A DNA stretch of 64,000 nt. It comes from Cyathus striatus (taxonomy: Eukaryota > Basidiomycota > Agaricomycetes > Agaricales > Nidulariaceae). Numbering within the stretch: the stretch's first letter is position 1; every line of letters starts with the position of its first letter. Where the stretch lies: NCBI GenBank assembly GCA_025738555.1, contig JAOVFP010000001.1, forward strand, positions 8,370,001-8,434,000, given 5' to 3'. Below are positions 22,896-33,410 of this stretch, one piece after another. Both the position numbers and the translations under genes were made by a program. The notes beneath the pieces were generated by a model that ran no database searches, was not told where the DNA came from, and saw only the letters and a list, made by a program, of their open reading frames with translations.

Positions 22896-24515
22896 ATGCG
22901 TTTCGCTATTCTCTACTTCGTTCCTATATTGGGTGTTTATGCAGCAAACCAGTCATACTCAAAGGACAAGTTTGAAGTGTTACGACATTTGGGTGCAAAT
23001 GGTCAATGGTTTCCTGGTACGTCTCTCTTCTCTACTCCACTTCATTCCTCTAAAGATCTTACAGGTCCTGACGTATTCAGCCTTGGCGGACCAGACGAGT
23101 TGCCTTCGGGATGTGAAGTCGATCGGGCAGTGTACATCTCGCGACATGGAAGTCGATATCCAGATCCCAGTGCATGGAATGAATGGAATGCCTTGTATGA
23201 CAAGGTGCGTTCTTCCTTACATACAAGATAAACAGAAGATAACTCTTCGTTCCGAAGATTCAAGCGGCTGAATTCACATCCCACGGATCCCTCTCCTTCC
23301 TCAAATCATGGAAACCTGTGCTTCAACATCCATCAGACGATATCGCACAGCTGTCAATTACGGGGTATAAGGAGTTATATGATATGGGTCTGTTTCCGTC
23401 CCCTTCCCCAACACCCACTTCCTAACATTCTTACGTAGGCACAACGTTACGATTCAGATACCCGAACCTATACGCCCCAAACACGCGCTTTAATGTCTGG
23501 GCGAACAAATTCCAACGCACAATCGACTCTGCGCGTCTTTTTGCTCGGGGGTTTGCGGGACCTAACGCTACTTCCCTTGTGGACGTGGTAGTGGTCGACT
23601 CTACCAACCCGAAATCTATCGCGAACTCACTCGCAACGTCTGATTTATGTCCGTTGTTTAAAGATGATTCGACGAATCAGACCGCAGTATGGGATTTGAA
23701 GTATCTCCCGCCTATAGTTTCGAGGCTGCAGAAGTTGCTTAATGGTAATTTAACGTTGACGGAAGGGGATGTATCGCTATTCCCGTATCTTTGTGGGTTT
23801 GAGACGCAGATTGTTGGAAGGCCGAGTAAGTGGTGTGGAGTGTTTACTGAGGATGAGATATTGGAGTACGAGTATAGGCAGGATTTGAGGTATTGGTACG
23901 GTACCGGTACGTTCCCTCTATCCATTACATTTTCCCCGCTAACTTTTTCTTAGGCCTAGGAAGCAACTCACCAACCAAAAACGTAATGCTCCCCATCGTA
24001 CACTCCATCACCAACATCCTATCCTCGAAGGAACTTACAACGCCGTCCCCGCTCGTCGTGGCTTTTACACATGATAATCAGATCAACGAACTGGCTAGTT
24101 CCAGCGGGATATTTGATTCGCAAGCTTCGCTTGTGACGGATCGGGTGTTGGAGGGAAGGCGGTATGTGAGTAGTCGGATAACTCCTATGAGGGGGACTAT
24201 TGCATGGGAGAGGTTGAGTTGTAAGGGGAAGGGGTATGTGAGAGTGAGGCTCAACGATGCTGTTTATCGTATGTCTTCCTCTTTCCTTTTTCTTCTGGTG
24301 GGATTGAGATTTGGTGTGTAGCGGTTGAGAAATGTTCAGATGGACCTGGCGAATCGTGTCCTGTGGAGAAGTATAGTAGGTATATCAAGGAAAAGGTGGA
24401 TTTGGTGGGTAGTTTTGAGGAGAGGTGTAATTCTACCATGAGGGGTGTGGAGGGGACGGTGCAGAGCTTTTTTGTGGATTTGGGGTTGGAGTTTTTGAGT
24501 GCTGTACAGCCATGA
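22896..24515 (+). CDS. Secreted histidine acid phosphatase (phytase/MINPP-like, clade 2)
   Basis: Six exons with five short introns (23017-23064, 23205-23257, 23388-23438, 23907-23953, 24269-24321) join into 455 codons without a break. A signal peptide ('MRFAILYFVPILGVYA') precedes the catalytic box 'SRHGSRYP' (RHGxRxP, phospho-acceptor His). The 'FTHDNQI' motif supplies the proton-donor HD. Cysteines in 'SGCEVD', 'DLCPLF', 'PYLCGF', 'KWCGVF', 'EKCSDGPGESCP' and 'ERCNST' fit the disulfide pattern of fungal phosphatases. Several N-x-S/T sites indicate glycosylation. The family releases phosphate from phosphomonoesters such as inositol phosphates outside the cell; substrate range cannot be read from sequence. 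A mariner element begins 48 bases after the stop. Confidence 0.88.
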
Positions 24516-24563
24516 GGGAGTGGTGGGTGAGGGATTCTGGTATTATAAGTTGGATGTAAGCTA

Positions 24564-26494
24564 CAGTTTGTGACACTTAAACACCACAAATTTATTAAGT
24601 GAATTTTCTAGCAACCACAAACAACTTTTAGCTTCTGAAAATTGTTGGAATAGGATGGTTACAATGTAATCTACAATGTTCCACAAGCAGATTTTCGAAA
24701 TTCTGATTTTTTGATTTTTTAGCCCAAAAATTTGGCACTTGGCCATAAAAAATAGTAAAAATCATGAAAAATGTATTTTTAGTATGCTTTCATCAATAGT
24801 GATATGATTCCGCAAAAAAACGGCCTCTGAATTGCTTCACTGGGTGCTAAAAAATCGTTTTTCTAACCACCATAAGTGAATTTTATAGCAACCAAAAATG
24901 ACTTTTAGCTTCTGAAAATCATCGGAATAGGATAGTTATGATGTAATCTACAATATTCCATGAGCATATTTTTGAAATTCCGATTTTTTGATTTTTTAGC
25001 CCAAAAATTTGGCACTTGGCCATAAAAAAAATAGTAAAAATCAGGCAAGCAATGTATTCAACATGAAACAGTTATTTCTGAGACAAATCCATCCATTGAG
25101 TATCAAGGAAAGGTCCAGCAGATGACACTGCCTGATGGAAGGCCAAAAGGACTGCAGACTGTTTTAAAGGAATGAGGCCCTGTGTCATATCTGTGACAAT
25201 CCCTGAACCATTGGGGTCAACTCTGGGTTTACTCCACTTTTAGTATGTTTTCTCCAGACCATGTATACTTGTTATATATTGAACTCTCTCTTACTAATGT
25301 TTACTTGTAACTGTTTACTTGTTCCTTCCCTTTAATATTACTACCTTGTTCTCTGGCTGCAGCCATTTCTCCTATGACTATAATCTACAGGCATACTACT
25401 AGTTTTACTATGGTCTACATTCTATGGAGTTTACTTACCCCTAGGTTGCCACATACCCATGGGCATTACTCTGTACACATTTGGACAAAGTAGTTTACTA
25501 TATAAACTACTCCTGTAATGTAGATATACTTCAGTTTCGAATCAACTACGTCTACACCCTTCTCCCACTTGGGCCTTGAGCCAACTCCACTATTTTGTCA
25601 CTTACTCCACTTTCTTCTAAATATGGAACTGGAAGTCCAAGGGGCACAACACACAAGTTGAAGCCAATGTTCCACTACTCCCATACTTGTTCACTACCTC
25701 CACACACCCTACTAACATGTGTGAGTTACTCCGCTCCTTAGAATATCAACTCTGGAGTTCTTGTCCTGAGTGGAATAGAACGGGATGTGACACCCTGACA
25801 TTTCTCACCTTCATGCAAAATGCTCACCAGTTTGCCCTTTTGAAAGTAAAGATTGCTGCATGGCCTGTCTACTTAGTCAGCAAGATGATTTTGTCAATCA
25901 GAAGTCAATGCTTGAGATATTAATCACTAATGCTGGACATATTTGTATGTTTCTGCCAAAATTTCATTGTGAATTGAACCCAATAGAAATGGTATGTATG
26001 TTTTAATAATATTACAAATTTAAATTATTGAGCATACACTTTGACAGTACTGGGGGTGGGCAAAATATCAGTATTGTGAAGAAGATAAAAGAACCTTTCA
26101 AGATGCAAAAAAAGTGGTTGTGAAATATCTAGATGCTTGTCCTCTGGATGTTATTTGACATTTTATAAACTGAACATGGCAATTTATGAGTGCATATAGG
26201 TGTGGTTTAACAGGTGAAGCAGCAGAATGGGCTGTTAGACAGCATCATCAACACCATCAAGTCTCAACTTGTGCTATGATGGCACTTGAGGCTATTGTAT
26301 CCTAAATTAGGCTATATAACATGTCAATTTTTTCACCAAAAAATTTGGCACAGCTATTTTATTGTGAGAATTTCACAAAAACATCATTTTTGTACATATT
26401 TTGACCTTCTGATTCTGAATCTGTAATTAGTTTGCCCTTAAAAATTCATTTTCCTACCATAATAAAATTTGTGGTGTTTAAGTGTCACAAACTG
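24564..26494 (+). mobile_element. Tc1/mariner-type element M1 with decayed transposase
   Basis: Inverted ends CAGTTTGTGACACTTAAACA are flanked by TA at 24562-24563 and 26495-26496. A subterminal block of about 200 bases occurs twice in direct order (24595-24775 and 24868-25045). The interior encodes a DDE transposase in pieces (see 25836-26300). Roughly 25190-25680 shows no transposase similarity and may be a nested insertion; its end resembles a fungal LTR (TATATAAAC..AATCAACTACGTCTACACCC). Confidence 0.8.
25836..26300 (+). pseudogene. DDE-type transposase C-terminal part, decayed
   Basis: Frames in order read 'DCCMACLLSQQDDFVNQKSM', 'GHICMFLPKFHCELNPIEM', an intron, then 'YWGWAKYQYCEEDKRTFQDA' and 'LTGEAAEWAVRQ'. 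This is the 'GHxCxFxPKFHCELNPIExxWG' block carrying the last acidic catalytic residue in the Tc1/mariner-like transposases of mushrooms. TGA stops at 26156-26158 and 26171-26173 sit where arginine is normally found ('DVI-R-x-FIN-R-xW'). Confidence 0.75.
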
Positions 26495-26496
26495 TA

Positions 26497-27261
26497 GTAG
26501 CAAGAAGGGTCCTGACATTGTTTGGCACCACATATATATGCACACCAAAGCAATGCATGGACCTTCTGAACATCGAGCAACTTAGACATTTCAAGTTCAA
26601 CAGTGTGTTCAAAAGAGTGTACTGAGCATGTACATCTAAGCACTAGTGAAAATGCAACACAGAAAATTGACGTACTTAGATTAGATAAAGATAAAAATGG
26701 CTGATCAGTCTGTGTGAAACAGTTGACACTGATAGGGTTGGATGGGGTCAGATTTCACTGGGAAATTCAGATCTGCCTGGAGCAGACCTGCACTACTTTT
26801 GACTGGGATTGATCACTCAGGAGATAGACATGCAATTCAATTAAAGTCACAATGCAGACTATAATATGATACTATACAATACTAGTGACACGCCAGATAC
26901 TAGTACCAAATTAGGACCAGCCGGTGTGGAGTCAACAAAGACAGTCTTTCCTAATTTATGGGATCTGAGCCTCACCCTTCGCGTCAAGACTTTGTCAAGA
27001 CTAATGGATGGATATTGGCACTCATCTCGGTCTCCCAGGAAGATGGTTGATCATGATCAAGTAGTGAGGTGTGCACTTCGTGCACACTCTCCCCCACACC
27101 CCATGAGCAAGCAATAGGCTACAATTAATATTACTACAAATACATTATTTAGTGATACAAAACAATTTTCAAAGCATAAAATACTTAAAGGAAACCTGAA
27201 GTGCAAGTCAAAGAAAATTGGTAAGCAGGAGTGGGCCAAAATTTGATGGAAAGTCAGGCAA
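26497..27261. other. Unassigned AT-rich sequence
   Basis: The frame at 26866-27117 has no recognised similarity. Nothing else seen. Confidence 0.35.
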
Positions 27262-27475
27262 TTAATTGCGGTGGTCAAGTAAGGCCTTGTCATCAGGCAC
27301 AATGAGTTCTCCTAGATGAAGAAGGCCAAAAAAGCCTGTAAGAAGGACAGAAAGGCAGAGAAGGGTGTCATGGTTAGTAGAAGATTGGAGTTTGGTGCAG
27401 ATATTGATGAGGGAGGCGAGTGGGAGTGAGAGCGATCGGCATGGGGTTTGATGTCGAAGAGGGATATGGTTGCTA
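27262..27475 (-). pseudogene. Fragment of a tyrosine recombinase (Crypton-like / DNA breaking-rejoining enzyme)
   Basis: The minus strand reads 'SLPLASLINICTKLQSSTNHD' then 'LSVLLTGFFGLLHLGELIVPD' and 'ALLDHRN'. The phrase 'TGFxxLLRLGELTVPD' precedes the first catalytic Arg region in the tyrosine-recombinase domain common in Agaricomycete genomes; here the R of LLRLGEL is H. Only about 70 residues remain. It abuts the third ARM-repeat fragment. Confidence 0.55.
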
Positions 27476-27689
27476 GGGTTGCTAGGGTTGTTAGGGTTGT
27501 TAGGGATGCCTGTTGCGGGTGTTAGTATGTGTGGTGGGTAAAAGAGATGTGTAAGGCATGAAGGGAGGAGCATAGGAAGTGAAAGCACACAGCGATAGAG
27601 AGTGGAAGGGTGTAAATGGAGGAGTGTAGAGAGTAAAAGCATGTAATGGGGAATAGGGAGATATGAAAACCCACCTCACGCAACTCAAT

Positions 27690-28380
27690 AACACCCAAAC
27701 TCCCATCCCCCAAAATTGACATTTCCTCTTCCCCCGCTTCCCCACCCTCTACCACATCAGGTGTAATACTCTTAACAAGCAATGCCAAACTCTCCATGCA
27801 CTTTTGCTCTATCACCACATGTCATATCATCAGGTGGTCCATAGCTAGGTAATCTGTATAATTTTTATTAGCTATCTTTCTTTCAGCATTAAAAGGGATA
27901 TGGAGAAGGTGAAGAGGTTGAAGATGGAAAGAAAGAAGGACGTACTAAGAACATAACACCCCCTCATCCTCAACCCAACATTGACCCTATCATCTTTAAT
28001 CAACCCCCCAATGACATTAATCACTGTCCTTACACATGTATCTTCAAGCACCTGAATGGGCGCTGTAGTAGGAGGTATTGTGAGTGAGGCACAGATGGCA
28101 TGTGTTAGACTATTGGCATTCTTTTGTCAGACTTCATTTGGGGAGGAGGGGAGAAGGAAGTAGGATGATGATACGAAAAGAGAAAAAGAAGAAAGGAAAG
28201 AAGGAAAGAAAAAGAAAAAAGATGTACCAGAAGCAAGCCCCAATCTACACACCCACCCTTCTCCCTTGCTGGAATGTGTGAGGATGGGGGTGAGACATGG
28301 ATAGTGGTGATGGTGGAATGGAGGAAAGCTGTCACAGCTGGGATATCAGGACAAGGGTGCGTGGGATTCATCAATCTGTG
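27690..28380 (-). pseudogene. ARM-repeat protein fragment, second copy of the middle part
   Basis: The minus strand at 28085-27940 reads 'PPTTAPIQVLEDTCVRTVIN' and on, and 27820-27690 reads 'MESLALLVKSITPDVVEGGE..SILGDGSLGVIELREVG'. Both match 5455-5820, and the second extends beyond where that copy stops. Upstream exons cannot be followed. CpG content is lower than in the 5 kb copy, so this copy has decayed more. Confidence 0.5.
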
Positions 28381-29011
28381 TGTGAATATTACCTTTTTGG
28401 GATCATCACGAGCATCATTGGTGTCTATTTTTAACCTACTTCAATAGCACGTTTACAGGTGCCTACAAGTTGTCACCTCGATATCTCTTTTAACCCCTCT
28501 CGGGCTTCACTATTAAGAACAACAGAAATTTTGTATAGCTCAGAATATGTGACCTTAGAAGAAGTGCAAATCAATACCTGCACATACAAAGCTACATTTC
28601 TGCTTAGTTCTCAAACATCATGTTAAGTACAATACATAAACCTGTACACCTTATATGAGCCCGACCATCATTTATACAGAATAATTACACCCACAAATCC
28701 ATACAGGCCCAACAATACAGCTCTATAATTACAGAAAAACTCAATTTAAACACCTCAGTGACCTCCCCTTGCCACACTTAAAAACACATAAATACAAGCT
28801 TGAATCCCACTTAAAACACAACATGTTCTCCTACCCTCAGACACACACCTAAACTCACCACACAACACCAATAATAACACAACAGTGACAGCAACTGTAA
28901 GCCCCTCCCCACCTCCCTCCCTTCCAAACCACACACTAACCACCCCCTGCAGACCTTCACCTCGCCCACATTATCCTGCAGCATCAGAGATTCGGAAACA
29001 TACAAAGAAAC
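28381..29011. other. Unassigned; short repeat shared with 49238
   Basis: TTACCTTTTTGGGAT(C/G)ATCACG with surrounding bases occurs at 28390-28412 and again at 49247-49270. The rest holds low-complexity C-rich frames only. Confidence 0.35.
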
Positions 29012-29805
29012 GGGCTACTAGATTTTGATGTTGCCCATATTTTGACATTGCCGTGACATTGCCAGTGAGGCAACGTCACACAACGCCAGCAATGTCACGG
29101 CAATGCCAGGCAATGTCACATCAGCCTGTGATCAATCACACCCTTGCTAATCAATTCTCCCGCCCTTCCCTTTTCATTTCACACACATATCACCATTGCC
29201 TGCCTCCCACTCATTATTTCCCACACCTCCGCTCTCACTTTTTATATTTTTATTACATTTCCCTTAATCAAAAACAGAGTCTACTATTTATAATAAAACA
29301 TATTATTACCTATTTCACCAAGGATGGAACATATTACAGTAGAAGACTATTTAAAACTGTCTCTGATTCACATGTTGAATAGCTTTATCCCCTTCATTAA
29401 ATAGTGAAATATTGTATAGTACATATATCATAATATATATTGGACAATGCAAAAATAATCAAAGAAAATGATAAAGAATTGACCTAGAAAATAAGACAAT
29501 ACTTGCTCACTGTTGAGCATGATGACAAGTGTGATGTGTTACCGTGGCAATGAGGAAGGGTACTTGATGGAGTGATAGATGGGATCAATATTGTGTACAA
29601 ATATAAATGGGAAGCGGAGGGTGCGGGAAACATTGAACCTCCAGCAATGCCAAAGGCAACGTCAAGCAACGTCACGGCAACACTATTCGGCAACATCACA
29701 GCAACGTCACGCAACGTCACAGCAACGCCAGGCAATGTCCGAGCAATGCCAGCAATGCCAAGCAACGTCATATCTCGGATTGGCAACGTCAAAATCTTAT
29801 TTTCA
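29012..29805. mobile_element. Non-autonomous element Y1 with GGCAACGTCAC-word arms
   Basis: The left end is GGGCTACTAGATTTTGATG and the right arm ends GGCAACGTCAAAATCTT, so the arms are inverted relative to each other. Each arm is made of copies of (G)GCAACGTCAC/GGCAATGTCAC/GGCAACGCCA words (29040-29130 and 29640-29790). The core (29200-29560) resembles those of X1 and X2: TTATTTCCCACACCTCCGCT, the AAAGAAAA-rich run, and the hairpin TGCTCACTGTTGAGCA at 29504-29519. No coding capacity. The right terminus seems worn and no target duplication could be read. Confidence 0.55.
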
Positions 29806-30410
29806 ACAATTTCTACAACTAGTATAAAAATGAGTAGAGTCCATTTATCTCTACCAAATATTTACTTTTATTTCTATATATCATGTATTTACAACATACA
29901 AGCTGTCTAGAGTAGAAATGTTGTGTACAAAGGAAAAAAATACTTATTTTCAACTTATTTCACTGTGAGATTGCAAATTATACCCTGTTATTACGGTGTC
30001 CGGGAATCGCATGCACTTACTTTTTAGTTTGTGTCAGCTGTCAACACTTGGCGCCTGGCGCTCTCAATTTTAATTTGTAAGCGAACCGATCATGAAGTGG
30101 AGGTGTCATGTTCAGTGTTCGCTGCGTTCCTTCTGGGACAGCTGGCACCGTGTTCTTACTGAGTTTATGAGTTGGATTTAAGTAAGTAAAAGGCGAGTAA
30201 ATGCACAGAAATTTATGTACTTGTATATATCACTGATTGAATAAGGGTACCCCCGGTTGGTGATCCTGCAAATGATATTGTCTTATCAAATTGCTAAGTG
30301 TGCCAGCCGATCGTTATATTTTAATCACAAAAGATTTGGACGTCGTCATGGGATTTGAGATTGAGGTTGGGCGGTAATTGAGACTGGAGCTGCGAGGACT
30401 CCGATGAACT

Positions 30411-30485
30411 ACGGTGATTGTATGGGGATGGAACTCGCTACCTGCTGAATGCTAAGCGAGCTATAATTACGCTGTCGTATTAATA
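30411..30485 (-). repeat. tRNA-like short sequence, inverted partner of 31948-32030
   Basis: In reverse complement it reads TAATTATAGCTCGCTTAGC, ATTCAGCAGGTAGCGAGTTC and CATCCCC, the same as 31960-32015 with few changes. GAGTTC(G)ATCCC resembles the B box of RNA polymerase III promoters, so a SINE or tRNA-derived origin is possible. No full cloverleaf could be drawn. Confidence 0.35.
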
Positions 30486-30829
30486 GTTCTGTTATATTTA
30501 TAGCTTTTCTGAATGCAAGGAAGATCCATGCGTAGGACCTATGTCAGACGTCGCAAAGGGGTATTTCATTCGTGTAATTGGTCTATTGTTTGTAATAATC
30601 GATAGGTAGTAGTACATTCCGGCCAGCATAGATATGTATGTGATAACAACAACTAATGCGAACCTTTTCACTAAATGCCGACATGTATACAACATGGAGT
30701 AAAGTATGTGAAAAAAAACTAAATAGGGAGGTCATTTCTATGGATGTTGATATGTATTCAACGTAATATTTCGTATGTTAATGTGTCGGCCGAAGTTAAA
30801 AAAAGGAGTGGCCCTTCAAACCGCTTCCG

Positions 30830-31740
30830 AGTTATTTCCCGACTCACCGCCAACCTGATCATTTTGACCATAATCCTCACTGGCACTACCTAGAAGCTCG
30901 TCAGATTCGTCCACTGAGCTGCCAGAGTCTGATTGAAGGGCTGAGAAAAATCATAATTTATATTTAGTCTATGTTTGATTATATGTGAAACATAAAATCA
31001 CTTTCATGGTTGGTGTAAGTTTAAGTTTTTTGCAGATTCTGTTGCCTACGGAACATTTTCATTCCTTCTGGACCGCTATCTCCAAGTCCTATAGTGTATA
31101 ATTTACTAGAATTGAACGAGTCAGAAAAGAATAAATGAATGAGTTCGACAAAAACATACCTGTGAGCCATTACATCAAAGAGTGTAATTATATTTGCAAA
31201 ACAAAGCCCTTCTTCTATGACTTCTGTATTGATCCCTGTTACATACAATTCAGTATATAATTACGACAAAATATAGCTTTATGGTACACACCTTGGATGA
31301 TGTCTACTGGTACGAATGTGCCACCGGAGTCAAGCGTGAAGTGAGCAAACGCATCGCAAGTTATTCCTGAGAAATCATGGTTTTCACCTGTGACGTTTGT
31401 CCCAGAAAACTTCCTCATTTTACGAAAGTCAAGGAGACAGTCGACAAGCCAGCATTTACTGTTTTCTTGCCCCTTGCATACTTTAAGTATAAATGAATCT
31501 GCGACCCAATAAATATGACAGACCTGATCTCCTTCACTTCGGAACACCTGAAAACGTTGCGGCGTGCAAGAATATCTATGTTGGTATTGGACAACCCAAG
31601 CTCAGTGCTCGTGTTGGCTGGTAAATTTTTAAGGAGATGGTGAACCATCATATTCAACAATATACTTCGGAATGAATCATGATATCGATGCCATCGTTGA
31701 TAGACTTCGAGCTCACAGCCCACTTGTAGTATGCTAGCAC
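30830..31740 (-). pseudogene. Alpha-type protein kinase, catalytic-domain fragment inside element K
   Basis: Alpha-kinases are atypical Ser/Thr kinases (elongation-factor-2 kinase type), greatly multiplied in some mushrooms. The minus strand has 'KCWLVDCLLDFRKMRKFSGT' (WLVEP..xxKFSG), 'DAFAHFTL' (AFxHFxY), 'GTFVPVDIIQG' (xLVxxDxQG), then after clean introns at 31236-31291 and 31106-31159 'ITLFDVMAHS' (LFDPxTHS) and 'GLGDSGPEGMKMFRRQQ' (GxGDxGxxGIxxFxxxH). A TAA follows at 31021. The zinc-binding HxC..C end is missing (RRQQ instead of QHxC). N-lobe motifs upstream of 31560 are unclear. An acidic serine-rich frame lies at 30945-30840. Confidence 0.6.
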
Positions 31741-31947
31741 ACTAATATTACTCAGGCTGCTGTTCCGAGCTCAATCAGTATGTTCATGCTTAGTTATTGA
31801 AATATCATCTCAACAGGCATTGTGCCAATGTCATTATTTTTAAATTTTATAAAACATCCGCATATCCATAGCTTATCAAAAGCTCTTCATATTACGATGA
31901 ATGTGTCCGGCCTACGCATCACATTCAAAAATCTATAAATAAAGCAA

Positions 31948-32030
31948 GGCTATTAATATAGCTGCGTAATTATAGCTCGCTTACTATTCAGCAGGTCCCG
32001 AGTTCGATCCCACATTAGCCCAATCTCCAA
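31948..32030 (+). repeat. tRNA-like short sequence (B-box-like)
   Basis: TAATTATAGCTCGCTTACTA then AGCAGGTCCCGAGTTCGATCCC; the second half looks like the T-arm of a tRNA. Its inverted partner is at 30411-30485. No acceptor stem or intact anticodon arm is present, so it is not a functional tRNA gene. Confidence 0.35.
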
Positions 32031-32465
32031 TCCCTGCACATACTCCAATTCTGTACTTACGTTGCACTCGCCGTTGCCTCTCGCTTGATTACAGAATCAA
32101 ATTACCTCGTCGTCCACTATCACTCAATAGGTTATCAAGTAAGTGATTCTTTTTTATTTCTCGGGGGATAGAATAGCTTGGACATAAAAGTTGCGGACAC
32201 TATCAACACTATCGCTCTACTTACAAAGTCCTTAGGACACCATCATAATATATTATACTTACATATTAATGGTCTACTATTATAACAATACTAATTGCGG
32301 CCTGTTTTGAATCAAGCTGAGACTTTCATAATCGGTTCGCTTACAAGTTACATTGAGCGCTAAGTGCCAAGCATTAACACGAATTAAAAAGTAAGTGCAT
32401 GCGATTCCCGGACACTGTACCTACTAATTTATTGTATTTATTACTAACTAAGCATGTACACAAGT

Positions 32466-32606
32466 GGGGCTCGAACACAAGACCTCAGCAAGCAACGCCA
32501 CTGCAACGCCAAAATTAAATCGGCAACGCCAGGCAACGTCAATGCAACGCCCGGCAACGTCAACTTGGGCAACGTCAAAAACCGGGCAACGTCAAAATCT
32601 GTAGGC
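32466..32606. mobile_element. Half element Y2 (GGCAACGTCA-word arm)
   Basis: From about 32491 the sequence repeats GGCAACGCCA/GGCAACGTCA words and ends CAACGTCAAAATCTGTAGGCCCC, the same inverted end as Y1. Only one arm is present. It starts just after GGGGCTCGAACACAAGACC, which resembles a Pol III B box. Confidence 0.5.
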
Positions 32607-32819
32607 CCCAAAGAAACGGGAAAAAGCAGTATGTGCAAAACTGGAAAGACTACGAATCTCCCGACCGTCCTGAAAGTAGCCATTATCGGGGGCATCAGCA
32701 GGGTAATGAGGAGGATGGTGGCGAGAATAAGGACGGTGATAAACCTTGAATGTGTGTTCCCCTTTTGTTCATCAATTATATTCTCGTTCGAGTCTCGTTT
32801 TCTCATTATCTCACGTTAA
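32607..32819 (-). pseudogene. N-terminal fragment of a small membrane protein, cut by Y2
   Basis: From an ATG near 32806 the minus strand encodes a charged head, then 'FITVLILATILLITLLMPPIM' and 'VFPVLHILLFPVSLGPT', two hydrophobic segments. The frame then runs into the Y2 arm. Family not recognised. Confidence 0.3.
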
Positions 32820-33410
32820 TTTGATTGAAACTCAGCGTGTTCGTTGTTATATTTGGACCAGGATTTAAGAAACTCGTCTAAATAAGGTACCATTGTCACA
32901 TGAATGAAGCTGCTTTGCTGGTAGAGTGTTGAAGCTACCAAAATGCAATTATCACTACCTTCGTGGCGTCGTGAACGAAATCCACATAACACTATACGCT
33001 ACTACTCAACAAACACACCACAATAACTAACAAATCGGAGCTACACTCACATTAATGGGCCAGCTCATTCTCGAACACGCTCACACTGAACAAATTTGTG
33101 CAGTGCTTGTCCCGAGAGTCACTAATCTAGAATGCCCACAACTCCACGCGGACATTTACAGTACTACCATTGCGCATGTTAAGTAATGATACGCTCGCGC
33201 TGATAACCGAATCGAAGCTTCTCACACCCAACTTTAGCTCGGCACACTTGTGATCGCATAAATACTATGATATTCGTTAGAGTACACATCGCCTTCCTTT
33301 TCTTAAACCAAATTCACACTCAGGTCCCACCAGCCCACACTCAACAGAACCAACTTTTATGCTGATATTAACCACACTACATAATGACCATGTATCTTCC
33401 GAGAAAATGG

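Larger units (their letters stand above)
29994..32417. mobile_element. TA-flanked inverted-repeat element K (pogo/Tc1-like) carrying gene cargo
   Basis: About 100 bp of inverted repeat begins C(A/G)GTGTCCGGGAATCGCATG at both ends, with TA at 29992-29993 and 32418-32419. No transposase is seen inside. Instead the interior has an alpha-kinase-like fragment on the minus strand and a pair of inverted tRNA-like short sequences. TA duplication and the CAGTGTCCGG-type end suggest mobilisation by a pogo/Tc1-class transposase in trans. Confidence 0.7.

Noticed and set aside
26866..27117. 83-codon plus-strand frame
   Set aside because: No similarity to known families and no supporting gene structure.
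31948..32030. tRNA gene
   Set aside because: Only the T-arm-like part is present; no acceptor stem, no clear A box or anticodon arm.
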